Source: an uncultured Oscillospiraceae bacterium
GTDB lineage: Bacteria > Bacillota > Clostridia > Oscillospirales > Ruminococcaceae
Direction of reading: 5' to 3'
NCBI GenBank assembly: GCA_934462925.1
Contig: CAKSIT010000002.1
Location: 1-64,000 of the forward strand
Length of the DNA stretch: 64,000 nucleotides
Below the pieces are notes generated by a model. It ran no database searches and was not told where the DNA came from. It saw only the letters and a list, made by a program, of their open reading frames with translations. This document shows positions 1 through 7,032 of the stretch, one piece after another. A program made the translations under genes and the position numbers. Each line of letters opens with the position of its first letter. The first letter of the stretch is position 1.

Positions 1-43
1 ATTTTCCCTTGCTTCGGAGATGAGCGTAAATCTTATGAAAGGA

Positions 44-70
44 TATGATATGGGGCTTAACTATATCATA
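44..70. repeat. 8-bp inverted repeat before the lysozyme gene
   Basis: TATGATAT (44-51) and ATATCATA (63-70) form a perfect stem with an 11-base loop ending just before the AAGGA ribosome binding site of the lysozyme gene. It could be an RNA hairpin that affects translation or an operator. There is no T-run, so it is not an intrinsic terminator. Nothing else is recognised in bases 1-81. Confidence 0.4.
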
Positions 71-81
71 CAAGGACGATA

Positions 82-951
82 ATGAAAATTAAAGGTGTTG
101 ATTTAAGCTACTGCCAGGAGGGTATCAGCTTTCCTGCGCTGAAAAAGGCGGGCGTGAGATTTGCGATTATCCGTGCGGGCTTTTCCACGAAGAAAGATGT
201 TACTATGGATAAGTTCGTGACCGACTGCAAGAAATACGGCATTGACTACGGTTTTTACTGGTACAGCTATGCAATGAGCATTGAGCAGGCAGAAGCTGAA
301 GCCGAGAAATGTATTTCTGTGATTAAGGAACTGTCCCCGACATATCCCGTATTCCTCGATATGGAGGAGAAAAAGCAGATCAGCGGTCTGAGCACGGACA
401 CACGCACAAAGATGGCTATTGCTTTCTGTGAAAAGATAAGGCGGGCGGGATTCAAGCCCGGAGTTTATGCAAATCCGTCTTTTATGGAGAACTATTACGA
501 CAAGAGCAGGATTGTCGGCAGGTATGACATCTGGCTTGCTCACTGGACTAACAGCCCCGACCGACCGTCAAGTTTCAGCTACGGTCAGACTATGTGGCAG
601 TGGGGACTTGACAGGATAGGCGGATACGACATTGACGGCGATATCTGCTTTACAGATTACAGTAAGAAAAAAACTGTCGAGAAAACCATAGATCAGCTTG
701 CTGACGAGGTTCTTGCTGGCAAGTGGGATAACGGTGCGGAGCGTGAAAGGCTGCTCACCGCCGCCGGATATGATTATAACGCGGTTCAGAAAAGAGTCAA
801 TGAAAAGCTATACAAGAAAACCGTTGATGAGATTGCCGTTGAGGTTATCGCGGGGCTGTGGGGGAACGGTTCGGAGAGAAAGGAAAAGTTGACAGAAGCC
901 GAGTATGATTACTCGGAGGTGCAGAAACGTGTAAATGAAATGCTCAGATAA
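82..951 (+). CDS. GH25 lysozyme (phage endolysin type) with two Cpl-7 repeats
   Basis: Predicted to hydrolyse peptidoglycan at N-acetylmuramic acid. The GH25 catalytic domain covers about residues 1-195: Asp7 in GVDLSY and the FLDMEE motif (Asp93, Glu95) fit the acidic active site, and a DIDGD segment lies near the domain end. Two tandem CW_7/Cpl-7 wall-binding repeats follow (about 206-246 and 248-289), each with an LADEV/IAVEV-type start and a KRVNE ending. No signal peptide is seen, as expected of a phage endolysin released through a holin; no holin is visible here. An AAGGA site lies seven bases before the ATG. It is the left-most complete gene, and the rest of the phage lysis and structural region, if present, is outside the window. 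Confidence 0.93.
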   Translation: MKIKGVDLSYCQEGISFPALKKAGVRFAIIRAGFSTKKDVTMDKFVTDCKKYGIDYGFYWYSYAMSIEQAEAEAEKCISVIKELSPTYPVFLDMEEKKQISGLSTDTRTKMAIAFCEKIRRAGFKPGVYANPSFMENYYDKSRIVGRYDIWLAHWTNSPDRPSSFSYGQTMWQWGLDRIGGYDIDGDICFTDYSKKKTVEKTIDQLADEVLAGKWDNGAERERLLTAAGYDYNAVQKRVNEKLYKKTVDEIAVEVIAGLWGNGSERKEKLTEAEYDYSEVQKRVNEMLR

Positions 952-971
952 AACTTTATAACTACAGTGAT

Positions 972-1010
972 AATGCCCACTTTGGATTGATTTCCTTGGT
1001 GGGCATTTTG
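972..1010 (+). terminator. Intrinsic terminator after the lysozyme gene
   Basis: AATGCCCAC (972-980) pairs with GTGGGCATT (999-1007), and a short T stretch ends the stem. It separates the lysozyme transcript from the following regulator gene. Confidence 0.7.
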
Positions 1011-1024
1011 ACTAAGATAAAAAA

Positions 1025-1079
1025 TTGACAAAATGTGTTGGGAAAATGTCAAGACAAAGTTTTTTTAATGTGATATAAT
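1025..1079 (+). promoter_or_regulatory. Extended -10 promoter with an upstream dyad
   Basis: A TGATATAAT extended -10 (TATAAT at 1074-1079) lies 17 bases after a weak -35, AAGACA (1051-1056). Just upstream, TTGACA (1025-1030) and TGTCAA (1047-1052) form an inverted repeat that touches the -35 and could be an operator. It drives the AraC-like gene at 1110. Confidence 0.6.
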
Positions 1080-1109
1080 GTAATCACAAAAACAAAGGAG
1101 GTTTTGCAT

Positions 1110-1871
1110 ATGGCAGGCAGAAATATGTTGAATGTGGCTTTGGATTATATTGATGAGCACATTGAATGGAAACCCAATGAGATAATTTGGGGGTTAAGTA
1201 AGCAGACAGGGTTTAACTCAAAGTTTTATAAGAACTGTTTTGATGCAGTCTTAGATGAGAGTCTTTTCCTCTATATTAAAATGAGAAAGATCTTCTTCAT
1301 CTGTAAAAGAATAAAGGAGAACCCCACATATCCATTAAGCCACCTTGCTCTTGATTTTGGCTATAGTGCAGAGTCTGCTATGAGCAGAGATTTCCGTAAT
1401 ATAGTAGATTTTGCTCCCAAACAAGTACTCAAGGAAGATAAGTCTGTGCCTGATAACAGGATGAACGTGTCGGTTAGCAGGATAGAAACAGCATTGAAAA
1501 AGGAGGAAACAATTTTGAATAAAGAGGCATTGCGAGAAGAATTTCTTGAAATCCCATATGATTTCATAGAAATGCATAATGACTTCGGCTTTTCAATGGA
1601 TATTTGCAATGTGATAGCAGATCTTGCTGAAAGGTTGGGGATTCCGCCATACCAATTCGCAAATAGTTGTTTTGATCAGATGGTTAGCTTCCAAAGTGAC
1701 AGTGATTATGTTCGACCAGAAATCGAAAAATGCATTGATCTTGAGCTTTCATCTGAGAAAGAACTGAAAGATATCTGTGATTTCTTTGATTGTAAGTATT
1801 TTGAGGTCGATAGTAGAATGGTTGATTTCTATCGCAAAAGAATTGCAAAGGAGTTGTGCGAAAATGAGTGA
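1110..1871 (+). CDS. AraC-like helix-turn-helix regulator (element-borne)
   Basis: 253 residues. The first 100 or so resemble an AraC/XylS-type DNA-binding domain: an initial helix (ALDYIDEHIEW), then two helix-turn-helix units, the second around LALDFGYSAESAMSRDF, and the usual short tail after it. Residues 110-253 match nothing I recognise. An N-terminal HTH with an unknown C-terminal part is the reverse of the usual AraC order. The start is the ATG at 1110, eight bases after AAGGAGG; a TTG two codons earlier is less likely. The stop overlaps the next gene's ATG, so the two are probably coupled. The target is unknown. Confidence 0.7.
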   Translation: MAGRNMLNVALDYIDEHIEWKPNEIIWGLSKQTGFNSKFYKNCFDAVLDESLFLYIKMRKIFFICKRIKENPTYPLSHLALDFGYSAESAMSRDFRNIVDFAPKQVLKEDKSVPDNRMNVSVSRIETALKKEETILNKEALREEFLEIPYDFIEMHNDFGFSMDICNVIADLAERLGIPPYQFANSCFDQMVSFQSDSDYVRPEIEKCIDLELSSEKELKDICDFFDCKYFEVDSRMVDFYRKRIAKELCENE

Positions 1872-2169
1872 TAAACTACTACCAAGTAAACATAAAGGAA
1901 AGGAGCTTTGCGGTGGATATTGTTGCCATGGTATGGGATATGATTTTGAGTATCGTACTGAGGCTGGTAATGAAACCGTGATTATCACTGCTGCAATTCG
2001 TATTAACGCCAAGACGAAAAGTGGAAAGAAAATTCTGGATGTTATGGCTGAAAAACAAACATCCCCAATTAAAACCACAATACAGAGGATTGAAAGAGAA
2101 CACAAAATAGATGTTCGTGAAGGAAAAGGCGTACCACTGTACTCATCTTTTGGACAGTTGTTTGATTAA
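1864..2169 (+). CDS. Small hypothetical protein coupled to the AraC-like regulator
   Basis: 101 residues, unrecognised. It begins at the ATG at 1864, eight bases inside the end of the regulator gene (1871), a spacing typical of translational coupling. The N-terminal part has a CGGYCCHG cluster of three Cys and one His that could bind metal; the middle looks like a small beta-rich fold (YDFEYRTEAGNETVIITAAI). No signal peptide or membrane segment. An earlier in-frame start at 1777 lies deep inside the regulator gene and is not used here. Followed directly by an intrinsic terminator, so regulator and small protein form a two-gene transcript. Confidence 0.6.
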   Translation: MSDKLLPSKHKGKELCGGYCCHGMGYDFEYRTEAGNETVIITAAIRINAKTKSGKKILDVMAEKQTSPIKTTIQRIEREHKIDVREGKGVPLYSSFGQLFD

Positions 2170-2190
2170 AAGATTCATATACTTACTAAA

Positions 2191-2227
2191 CCCGTCGAGT
2201 TTTTATCGGCGGGATTTTTTATTTTTC
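2191..2227 (+). terminator. Intrinsic terminator after the regulator pair
   Basis: CCCGTCGA (2191-2198) pairs with TCGGCGGG (2206-2213), allowing one G-T pair, followed by a long T-rich run (2215-2227). Confidence 0.85.
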
Positions 2228-2243
2228 TGTCCAATCTCTCTCC

Positions 2244-2263
2244 TTGCCAAGGCTATAAGGCAG
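2244..2263 (+). repeat. 20-base direct repeat, copy 1 (left of the phage replication genes)
   Basis: TTGCCAAGGCTATAAGGCAG occurs here and, identically, at 6681-6700. Both copies lie a few tens of bases before the start of a small phage-type gene, so the pair brackets 4.4 kb of replication genes. Confidence 0.8.
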
Positions 2264-2298
2264 AGGGAAACAAAATCCCTCGGAAAGAGGTGAAATGA

Positions 2299-2493
2299 AT
2301 GGAACACAATCTGAGAATAAGTGTTTCAAGAAAGCCGATGAGAAACGATGTTGCAGCTCTGCATACCATATCGTTAAGAGAACGCATACTTCGTTTCCTG
2401 TTCGGCAGAAAACAGCAGATTACCATTATCGTACCGGGTGATTCTGTGAAAGAACTGGCAATCTGCAACATTAAGGAAGGAGGAACAGCATGA
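2299..2493 (+). CDS. Small conserved phage protein of unknown function
   Basis: 64 residues, basic at the N-terminus (MEHNLRISVSRKP), with a short hydrophobic strand (QITIIVPGDSV) near the end. Proteins of this type commonly open the early replication operon of clostridial prophages; their role is unknown to me. The ribosome binding site is AGAGGTG, and the stop overlaps the next start (ATGATG at 2490). Everything from here to 6981 is closely spaced and on one strand, as in an early phage operon. Confidence 0.65.
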   Translation: MEHNLRISVSRKPMRNDVAALHTISLRERILRFLFGRKQQITIIVPGDSVKELAICNIKEGGTA

Positions 2494-2831
2494 TGGGGAA
2501 AATGAGTGAACTGGCAGCAGAGTTATCCGAACTCAAGCATTGCGGCGAGGTGCTTATCAGCTTATCTGAGTCAATGATGGCTCTGATTTCTGGTAAAGAT
2601 ACACCGCAGCCGGTGGATAAGCCGTCAGCAAAAAAGAAATCCGATAGCGCTACAGTATCGGTCACTCTCGAAAACGTCAGAGCCGTCTGCGCTGAAAAAT
2701 CCCGTGCCGGCTTCACAGCAGAGGTAAAGTCAATCATCACAAAGCACGGTGCGGACAAGCTTTCCGCAATCAAGCCGGAGGAATATGCAGCAGTCCTCGC
2801 AGAGGTGGAGGTGCTAGGCAATGCCGACTAA
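2490..2831 (+). CDS. Small phage early protein (often labelled 'rRNA biogenesis protein rrp5')
   Basis: 113 residues. An N-terminal helical heptad-like part (ELAAELSELKHCGEVLISLSESMMAL), a Lys/Ser-rich hinge (about 50-55), then a small helical C-terminal domain (VSVTLENVRAVCAEKSRAG...). Homologues sit just before the DUF2800 gene in many Firmicute prophages; the rrp5 label they often carry is not functional evidence. It could be a regulator or partner of the replication proteins. It overlaps both neighbours (starts in the end of the 64-residue gene, ends 11 bases inside the next), which implies coupled translation. Confidence 0.7.
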   Translation: MMGKMSELAAELSELKHCGEVLISLSESMMALISGKDTPQPVDKPSAKKKSDSATVSVTLENVRAVCAEKSRAGFTAEVKSIITKHGADKLSAIKPEEYAAVLAEVEVLGNAD

Positions 2832-3948
2832 CCACGCAATTCTCTCGGCATCGTCAAGCCACCGCTGGCTCGAATGCCCGCCGTCTGCTAAAATCTGCGC
2901 CGAACTGCCGGATACATCAAGCGAGTATGCGCAGGAGGGCACGGACGCTCACGCTCTCTGCGAACACAGGCTGAAAGCCTTGCTCGGCAGAGAAACCACC
3001 GACCCAACAGAAAACCTCACCTATTACAACGAGGAGATGGAGCGCTGCGCTGTCGAGTACGCTGCATACGCTTATGAGCAGGTCGAGAAAGCAAAAGTAG
3101 CCTGCAATGACCCCATAGTCCTTATCGAACAGAAACTGGATTTCTCCCGGTGGGTTCCGGAGGGGTTCGGCACAGGTGACTGTGTTATCGTGGCTGACGG
3201 TACACTTTCCGTTATAGATTTCAAGTATGGCAAGGGTGTGGAAGTCCTCGCAGAGAACAACCCACAGATGATGTTGTATGCCCTCGGTGCTCTTGAATTA
3301 TTTGACGGAATATACGACATATCCGCAGTGAGCATGACTATATTCCAGCCAAGGCGGGATAACATCAGCGAACACACTATCTCAAAAGCAGACTTGCTCC
3401 GATGGGCAAACGAGGTTCTCGCTCCGACAGCGCAGCTTGCTATCAAGGGCGAGGGAGATTTCAAAGCGGGCAATCATTGTCGCTTTTGCAAAGTCAGGAC
3501 AACCTGTCGCAAACGCGCCGAATACAATCTTGAACTCGCCCGATACGATTTTGAACCGCCTGCAACCCTTGATAATATCGAAATCGCCGCTATTCTCGCA
3601 AAAGCGGACGAGCTTGTATCATGGGTGACCGATGTAAAAGAATACGCTCTGCGGCAGGCGCTTAGCGGTGTTTCATACGATGGTTTCAAGGTGGTCGAGG
3701 GGCGTTCCAACCGCAAATACACAGATGAAAATGAAGTTGTTGAAGCCGTCAAATCCGCAGGATATGACCCATATGAACACAGCGTTCTCGGTATCACAGC
3801 AATGACCAGTCTGCTCGGTAAGAAAAAGTTCAACGAATTGCTCGGCGGGCTTATCGAAAAGCCGCAGGGCAAGCCAACCTTAGTACCAATTTTGGACAAG
3901 CGTCCGGCAATACATACAGCAAACGAAGATTTCAAGGAGGACAATTAA
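2821..3948 (+). CDS. DUF2800 phage protein, PD-(D/E)XK (Cas4/RecB-like) nuclease
   Basis: 375 residues. The sequence shows a RecB/Cas4-type nuclease signature: His45 in GTDAH, Asp120 in GTGD, then VIDFKYGKG with Asp133 and Lys135, the D...DxK pattern of the fold. A cysteine group (Cys220, Cys223, Cys229 in HCRFC...TTC) resembles the metal or Fe-S cluster site of Cas4/AddB-type nucleases. In clostridial phages DUF2800 is consistently followed by DUF2815 and a family A DNA polymerase, as here, so a role in DNA end processing or recombination during replication is inferred. Start is the ATG at 2821, after GGAGGTG, inside the previous gene's end. Confidence 0.85.
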   Translation: MPTNHAILSASSSHRWLECPPSAKICAELPDTSSEYAQEGTDAHALCEHRLKALLGRETTDPTENLTYYNEEMERCAVEYAAYAYEQVEKAKVACNDPIVLIEQKLDFSRWVPEGFGTGDCVIVADGTLSVIDFKYGKGVEVLAENNPQMMLYALGALELFDGIYDISAVSMTIFQPRRDNISEHTISKADLLRWANEVLAPTAQLAIKGEGDFKAGNHCRFCKVRTTCRKRAEYNLELARYDFEPPATLDNIEIAAILAKADELVSWVTDVKEYALRQALSGVSYDGFKVVEGRSNRKYTDENEVVEAVKSAGYDPYEHSVLGITAMTSLLGKKKFNELLGGLIEKPQGKPTLVPILDKRPAIHTANEDFKEDN

Positions 3949-3949
3949 C

Positions 3950-4510
3950 ATGACAAAGTTCACAAATCCCACAAAGGTAATCACAGGACCCGACACAAGA
4001 TGGAGTTACGCAAACGTCTGGGAAGCAAAGTCCATCAACGGCGGTGCTCCAAAGTACAGCGTATCACTTATCATTCCGAAGTCGGATACCAAGACGGTAG
4101 AGAAGATCAAGGTGGCTATTGAAGCAGCTTACAAGGAGGGCGAGTCCAAGCTCAAAGGCAACGGACGCTCCGTTCCTGCGCTTTCCGCAATCAAGAATCC
4201 GCTCCGTGACGGTGATACAGAGCGCCCCGATGATGAAGCCTACGCGAACAGCTATTTCATCAACGCAAATTCTGCGACCGCTCCCGGTATCGTTGACGCT
4301 AACTGCAGCCCCATTCTGGAGCGCAGCGAGGTTTACAGCGGCGTGTACGGCAGAGCGTCTATTTCATTTTACGCATTCAACTCCAACGGCAATAAGGGTA
4401 TCGCCTGCGGTCTGAACAACCTGCAGAAGTTGCGCGATGGCGAGCCGCTTGGCGGCAGAACCCGTGCCGAGGACGATTTTGCTACTGACGATGATGATTT
4501 TCTGTCTTGA
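3950..4510 (+). CDS. DUF2815 phage protein, probable single-stranded DNA-binding protein
   Basis: 186 residues with a beta-rich N-terminal body (TKVITGPDTRWSYANVWEAK, KYSVSLIIPKSDTKT) and a highly acidic C-terminal tail (EDDFATDDDDFLS). An acidic tip is the hallmark of single-stranded DNA-binding proteins that recruit partners, and DUF2815 members are commonly treated as such. It starts one base after the DUF2800 stop with a perfect AGGAGG site. It probably coats template DNA for the polymerase encoded at 4708. Confidence 0.83.
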   Translation: MTKFTNPTKVITGPDTRWSYANVWEAKSINGGAPKYSVSLIIPKSDTKTVEKIKVAIEAAYKEGESKLKGNGRSVPALSAIKNPLRDGDTERPDDEAYANSYFINANSATAPGIVDANCSPILERSEVYSGVYGRASISFYAFNSNGNKGIACGLNNLQKLRDGEPLGGRTRAEDDFATDDDDFLS

Positions 4511-4521
4511 GGAGATATACA

Positions 4522-4659
4522 ATGCTGACAACTGAAAGCATTTTGCTTGCTATCTGCTTTGGATATGTGCTTGGAGATACACTTTCTAAGCTGGTCGTGG
4601 TTGTTTCTGATGTTGTCAGGAGCATTAAGCGCCGCAAGCAAACTAAAACTGACAAGTAA
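4522..4659 (+). CDS. 45-residue membrane microprotein in the phage replication operon
   Basis: A short gene with a good AGGAG site (4511-4514). The product has one hydrophobic helix (ILLAICFGYVLGDTL, about residues 7-21, continuing into KLVVVVSDVV) and a strongly basic end (RSIKRRKQTKTDK), which suggests a single-pass membrane protein with the C-terminus inside. Similar tiny membrane proteins occur between DUF2815 and the polymerase in clostridial phages. Function unknown. Confidence 0.6.
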   Translation: MLTTESILLAICFGYVLGDTLSKLVVVVSDVVRSIKRRKQTKTDK

Positions 4660-4667
4660 TACAAACA

Positions 4668-4697
4668 GGGCGGCAGGAACTATCTTGCCGCCTTTTT
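4668..4697 (+). terminator. Strong hairpin with T-run before the DNA polymerase gene
   Basis: GGCGGCA (4669-4675) pairs with TGCCGCC (4686-4692), followed by five T's. It has the form of an intrinsic terminator inside the early operon, only 10 bases before the polymerase ATG. It may work as a partial terminator or attenuator lowering polymerase expression. Confidence 0.75.
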
Positions 4698-4707
4698 GAG
4701 GTGAACT

Positions 4708-6657
4708 ATGGAAAAAATCAAAACACTGTCAATCGACCTTGAAACGTTCAGCGATGTTGAGCTTTCAAAGTGCGGTGTGTACAGATATGTGGAATCGCCT
4801 GCTTTCGAGATACTGCTGTTCGGTGTTTCGGTAAACGGCGGCGATGTTGCGGTGTATGACCTTGCGCAAAGTGAGAAAATTCCCGCTAAAATACTGTCGG
4901 CATTAACGGACAATTCCGTTATCAAGTGGGCATTTAATGCGACCTTTGAAAGAGTGTGTCTGTCAAAATATCTCGGTATGTCGTCCGGAGAGTATCTCGA
5001 CCCAACTTCGTGGAGATGTTCGATGGTGTGGTCTGCGTATATGGGGCTTCCGCTGTCGCTTGCCGGTGCAGGCACAGTTCTGGGCTTACCGGAACAGAAG
5101 CTGAAAGAGGGCAAAGACCTCATCAAGTATTTCTGTGTTCCTTGCGCCGCTACCAAGGCGAGCGGCGGCAGAACAAGAAATTTCCCGACACACGCCCCGG
5201 AGAAATGGGCGCTTTTCAAAGCGTACAACAAGCGTGATGTCGAGGTCGAAATGTCGATACAGGACAAGCTCCGCAAATTTCCCGTGCCGGAATTTGTGTG
5301 GGAGGAATACTGCCTTGACCAGCAGATAAACGACCGTGGAATTGCCCTCGATATGGCTGTTGTTGAGAATGCAATACGGTTTGATGAATGCTCAAAAGCG
5401 CTGCTCTCGTCAAAAATGCAGGAACTAACTTCTCTTGAAAATCCGTACTCCGTTCAGCAGATGAAGCTGTGGCTTTCGGAGAACGGGCTTGAAACGGAAA
5501 CGCTCGGTAAGAAAGCCGTTTCCGAACTGCTGAAAACCGCGCCGCCGCAGCTTGCAGAGGTTTTGGAACTCCGTCAGCAACTTGCGAAATCCTCGGTGAA
5601 AAAGTATCAGGCTATGAAGAATGCTGTCTGCTCCGATGGACGAGCGCACGGAATGTTTCAGTTTTACGGTGCAAACCGTTCCGGCAGATGGGCGGGTCGG
5701 CTGATACAGTTACAGAACCTCCCACAGAATCATATCCCTGACCTCGAACAGGCTCGTGAGCTTGTGAAAAGCGGCAACTATGAATCCATGGAACTGCTGT
5801 ATGATGATATCCCCGATACGCTTTCGCAGCTTATCCGCACAGCATTTGTTCCGAAACCGGGAATGAAATTCGTAGTTTCCGACTTTTCGGCTATTGAAGC
5901 AAGAGTGCTGTCTTGGTTCGCCGATGAGAAATGGCGGCTTGATGTATTTACCCATGGAGGAGATATCTATTGTGCATCCGCAAGTCAGATGTTCCGTGTT
6001 CCCGTTGAAAAGCACGGTGTGAATGGCCATCTGCGACAGAAAGGTAAAATTTCAGAGTTGGCGCTTGGCTATGGAGGTTCAGTAGGAGCTCTGAAAGCTA
6101 TGGGCGCATTAGAGATGGGTTTGGCGGAAGACGAACTTCAGCCGCTTGTGGATATGTGGCGCAGTTCCAACCCGAATATTGTTAGGTTATGGTGGGAAGT
6201 CGACCGCTGCGTGAAGGATACAATACGACAAAGACTTCGCGCAGACACACATGGCATTCAGCTTGAGTATCAGAGCGGAATGCTGTTCATCACGCTGCCG
6301 AGTGGCAGGCGGCTGTCATACGTCAAACCTCGTATCGGTGAGAATAAGTTCGGCGGCGAATCCGTCACTTACGAGGGCGTTGGCGCAACGAAGAAGTGGG
6401 AGCGCATTGAAAGCTACGGTCCGAAATTCGTGGAGAACATCGTTCAGGCGGTTAGCCGGGATATTCTCTGTTATGCTATGCGGACACTGCGGAATTATCG
6501 TATCTGCGGCCACGTGCACGATGAACTTATCATCGAATGCCCGATAGATACGAATGTATCTGAAATCTGCGAGATTATGGGTAGAACTCCGCCTTGGGCA
6601 GAGGGGCTGCCGCTCCGTGCCGATGGATATGAGTGTATGTTTTATAAAAAAGATTGA
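4708..6657 (+). CDS. Phage family A DNA polymerase (Pol I-like, exonuclease plus polymerase)
   Basis: 649 residues. An N-terminal DnaQ-like 3'-5' exonuclease opens with SIDLETFSD (Asp10, Glu12). The polymerase domain has motif A (DFSAIEARVLSWF, Asp392), motif B (RQKGKISELALGYGG, from Arg443) and motif C (HVHDELIIE, Asp605-Glu606), all intact, so the enzyme is probably active. No N-terminal 5'-3' nuclease, as usual for phage enzymes. It follows the DUF2800 and DUF2815 genes in the standard clostridial phage order. The genes that normally come next (VapE/DUF927-type primase-helicase, VRR-NUC nuclease, SNF2 helicase) are absent, and recombinase genes begin 370 bp downstream. Confidence 0.95.
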   Translation: MEKIKTLSIDLETFSDVELSKCGVYRYVESPAFEILLFGVSVNGGDVAVYDLAQSEKIPAKILSALTDNSVIKWAFNATFERVCLSKYLGMSSGEYLDPTSWRCSMVWSAYMGLPLSLAGAGTVLGLPEQKLKEGKDLIKYFCVPCAATKASGGRTRNFPTHAPEKWALFKAYNKRDVEVEMSIQDKLRKFPVPEFVWEEYCLDQQINDRGIALDMAVVENAIRFDECSKALLSSKMQELTSLENPYSVQQMKLWLSENGLETETLGKKAVSELLKTAPPQLAEVLELRQQLAKSSVKKYQAMKNAVCSDGRAHGMFQFYGANRSGRWAGRLIQLQNLPQNHIPDLEQARELVKSGNYESMELLYDDIPDTLSQLIRTAFVPKPGMKFVVSDFSAIEARVLSWFADEKWRLDVFTHGGDIYCASASQMFRVPVEKHGVNGHLRQKGKISELALGYGGSVGALKAMGALEMGLAEDELQPLVDMWRSSNPNIVRLWWEVDRCVKDTIRQRLRADTHGIQLEYQSGMLFITLPSGRRLSYVKPRIGENKFGGESVTYEGVGATKKWERIESYGPKFVENIVQAVSRDILCYAMRTLRNYRICGHVHDELIIECPIDTNVSEICEIMGRTPPWAEGLPLRADGYECMFYKKD

Positions 6658-6680
6658 GGTAATATGTCCAAGAACACCTT

Positions 6681-6700
6681 TTGCCAAGGCTATAAGGCAG
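6681..6700 (+). repeat. 20-base direct repeat, copy 2 (right of the phage replication genes)
   Basis: Identical to 2244-2263. It runs straight into the AGGAGG ribosome binding site of the gene at 6712. Confidence 0.8.
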
Positions 6701-6711
6701 GAGGTATTTTC

Positions 6712-6981
6712 ATGTATAACAATTTTACGACCCGCATGAATGAGATAGAGAAAAACGCTGAAAATCTGCCTGTCAGAACCGAACCCCAAATACAAGCAGT
6801 TTCAAAACAGATTACGCAGGAAGAAATCCAGCGTGATTTCGATTATTATATGGCACAGTGCATAGCAGAAAAGCTGAAATCCGAGGGGCTTATCACATTT
6901 GACGAATTCAACAAACTGACCGCTCTTAACCGCCGTACTTTTTTACCTATGAATGTCGAGATATTACCGAAAATACGTTGA
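6712..6981 (+). CDS. Small SHOCT-like helical protein next to the recombinases
   Basis: 89 residues. The C-terminal half (IQRDFDYYMAQCIAEKLKSEGLITFDEFNKLTALNRRTF) has the short helix-turn-helix look of a SHOCT domain, where KLxxxGLIxxxEFxxL is typical. Genes of this type often come directly before serine recombinases in clostridial mobile elements, as here. The start is set by AGGAGG at 6699-6704, eight bases before the ATG at 6712; an in-frame ATG at 6664 has no such site. Function unknown; it may help the recombinase bind or oligomerise. Confidence 0.65.
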   Translation: MYNNFTTRMNEIEKNAENLPVRTEPQIQAVSKQITQEEIQRDFDYYMAQCIAEKLKSEGLITFDEFNKLTALNRRTFLPMNVEILPKIR

Positions 6982-7032
6982 TAATATCTCGGTTTAGAGT
7001 TAATATGTCAACACCGAAGAGAGGTGAAAAAA

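Noticed and set aside
1777..1863. Longer form of the small protein ending at 2169
   Set aside because: The extra 29 codons lie inside the regulator gene in another frame with no ribosome site. ATG 1864 has the typical stop/start overlap.
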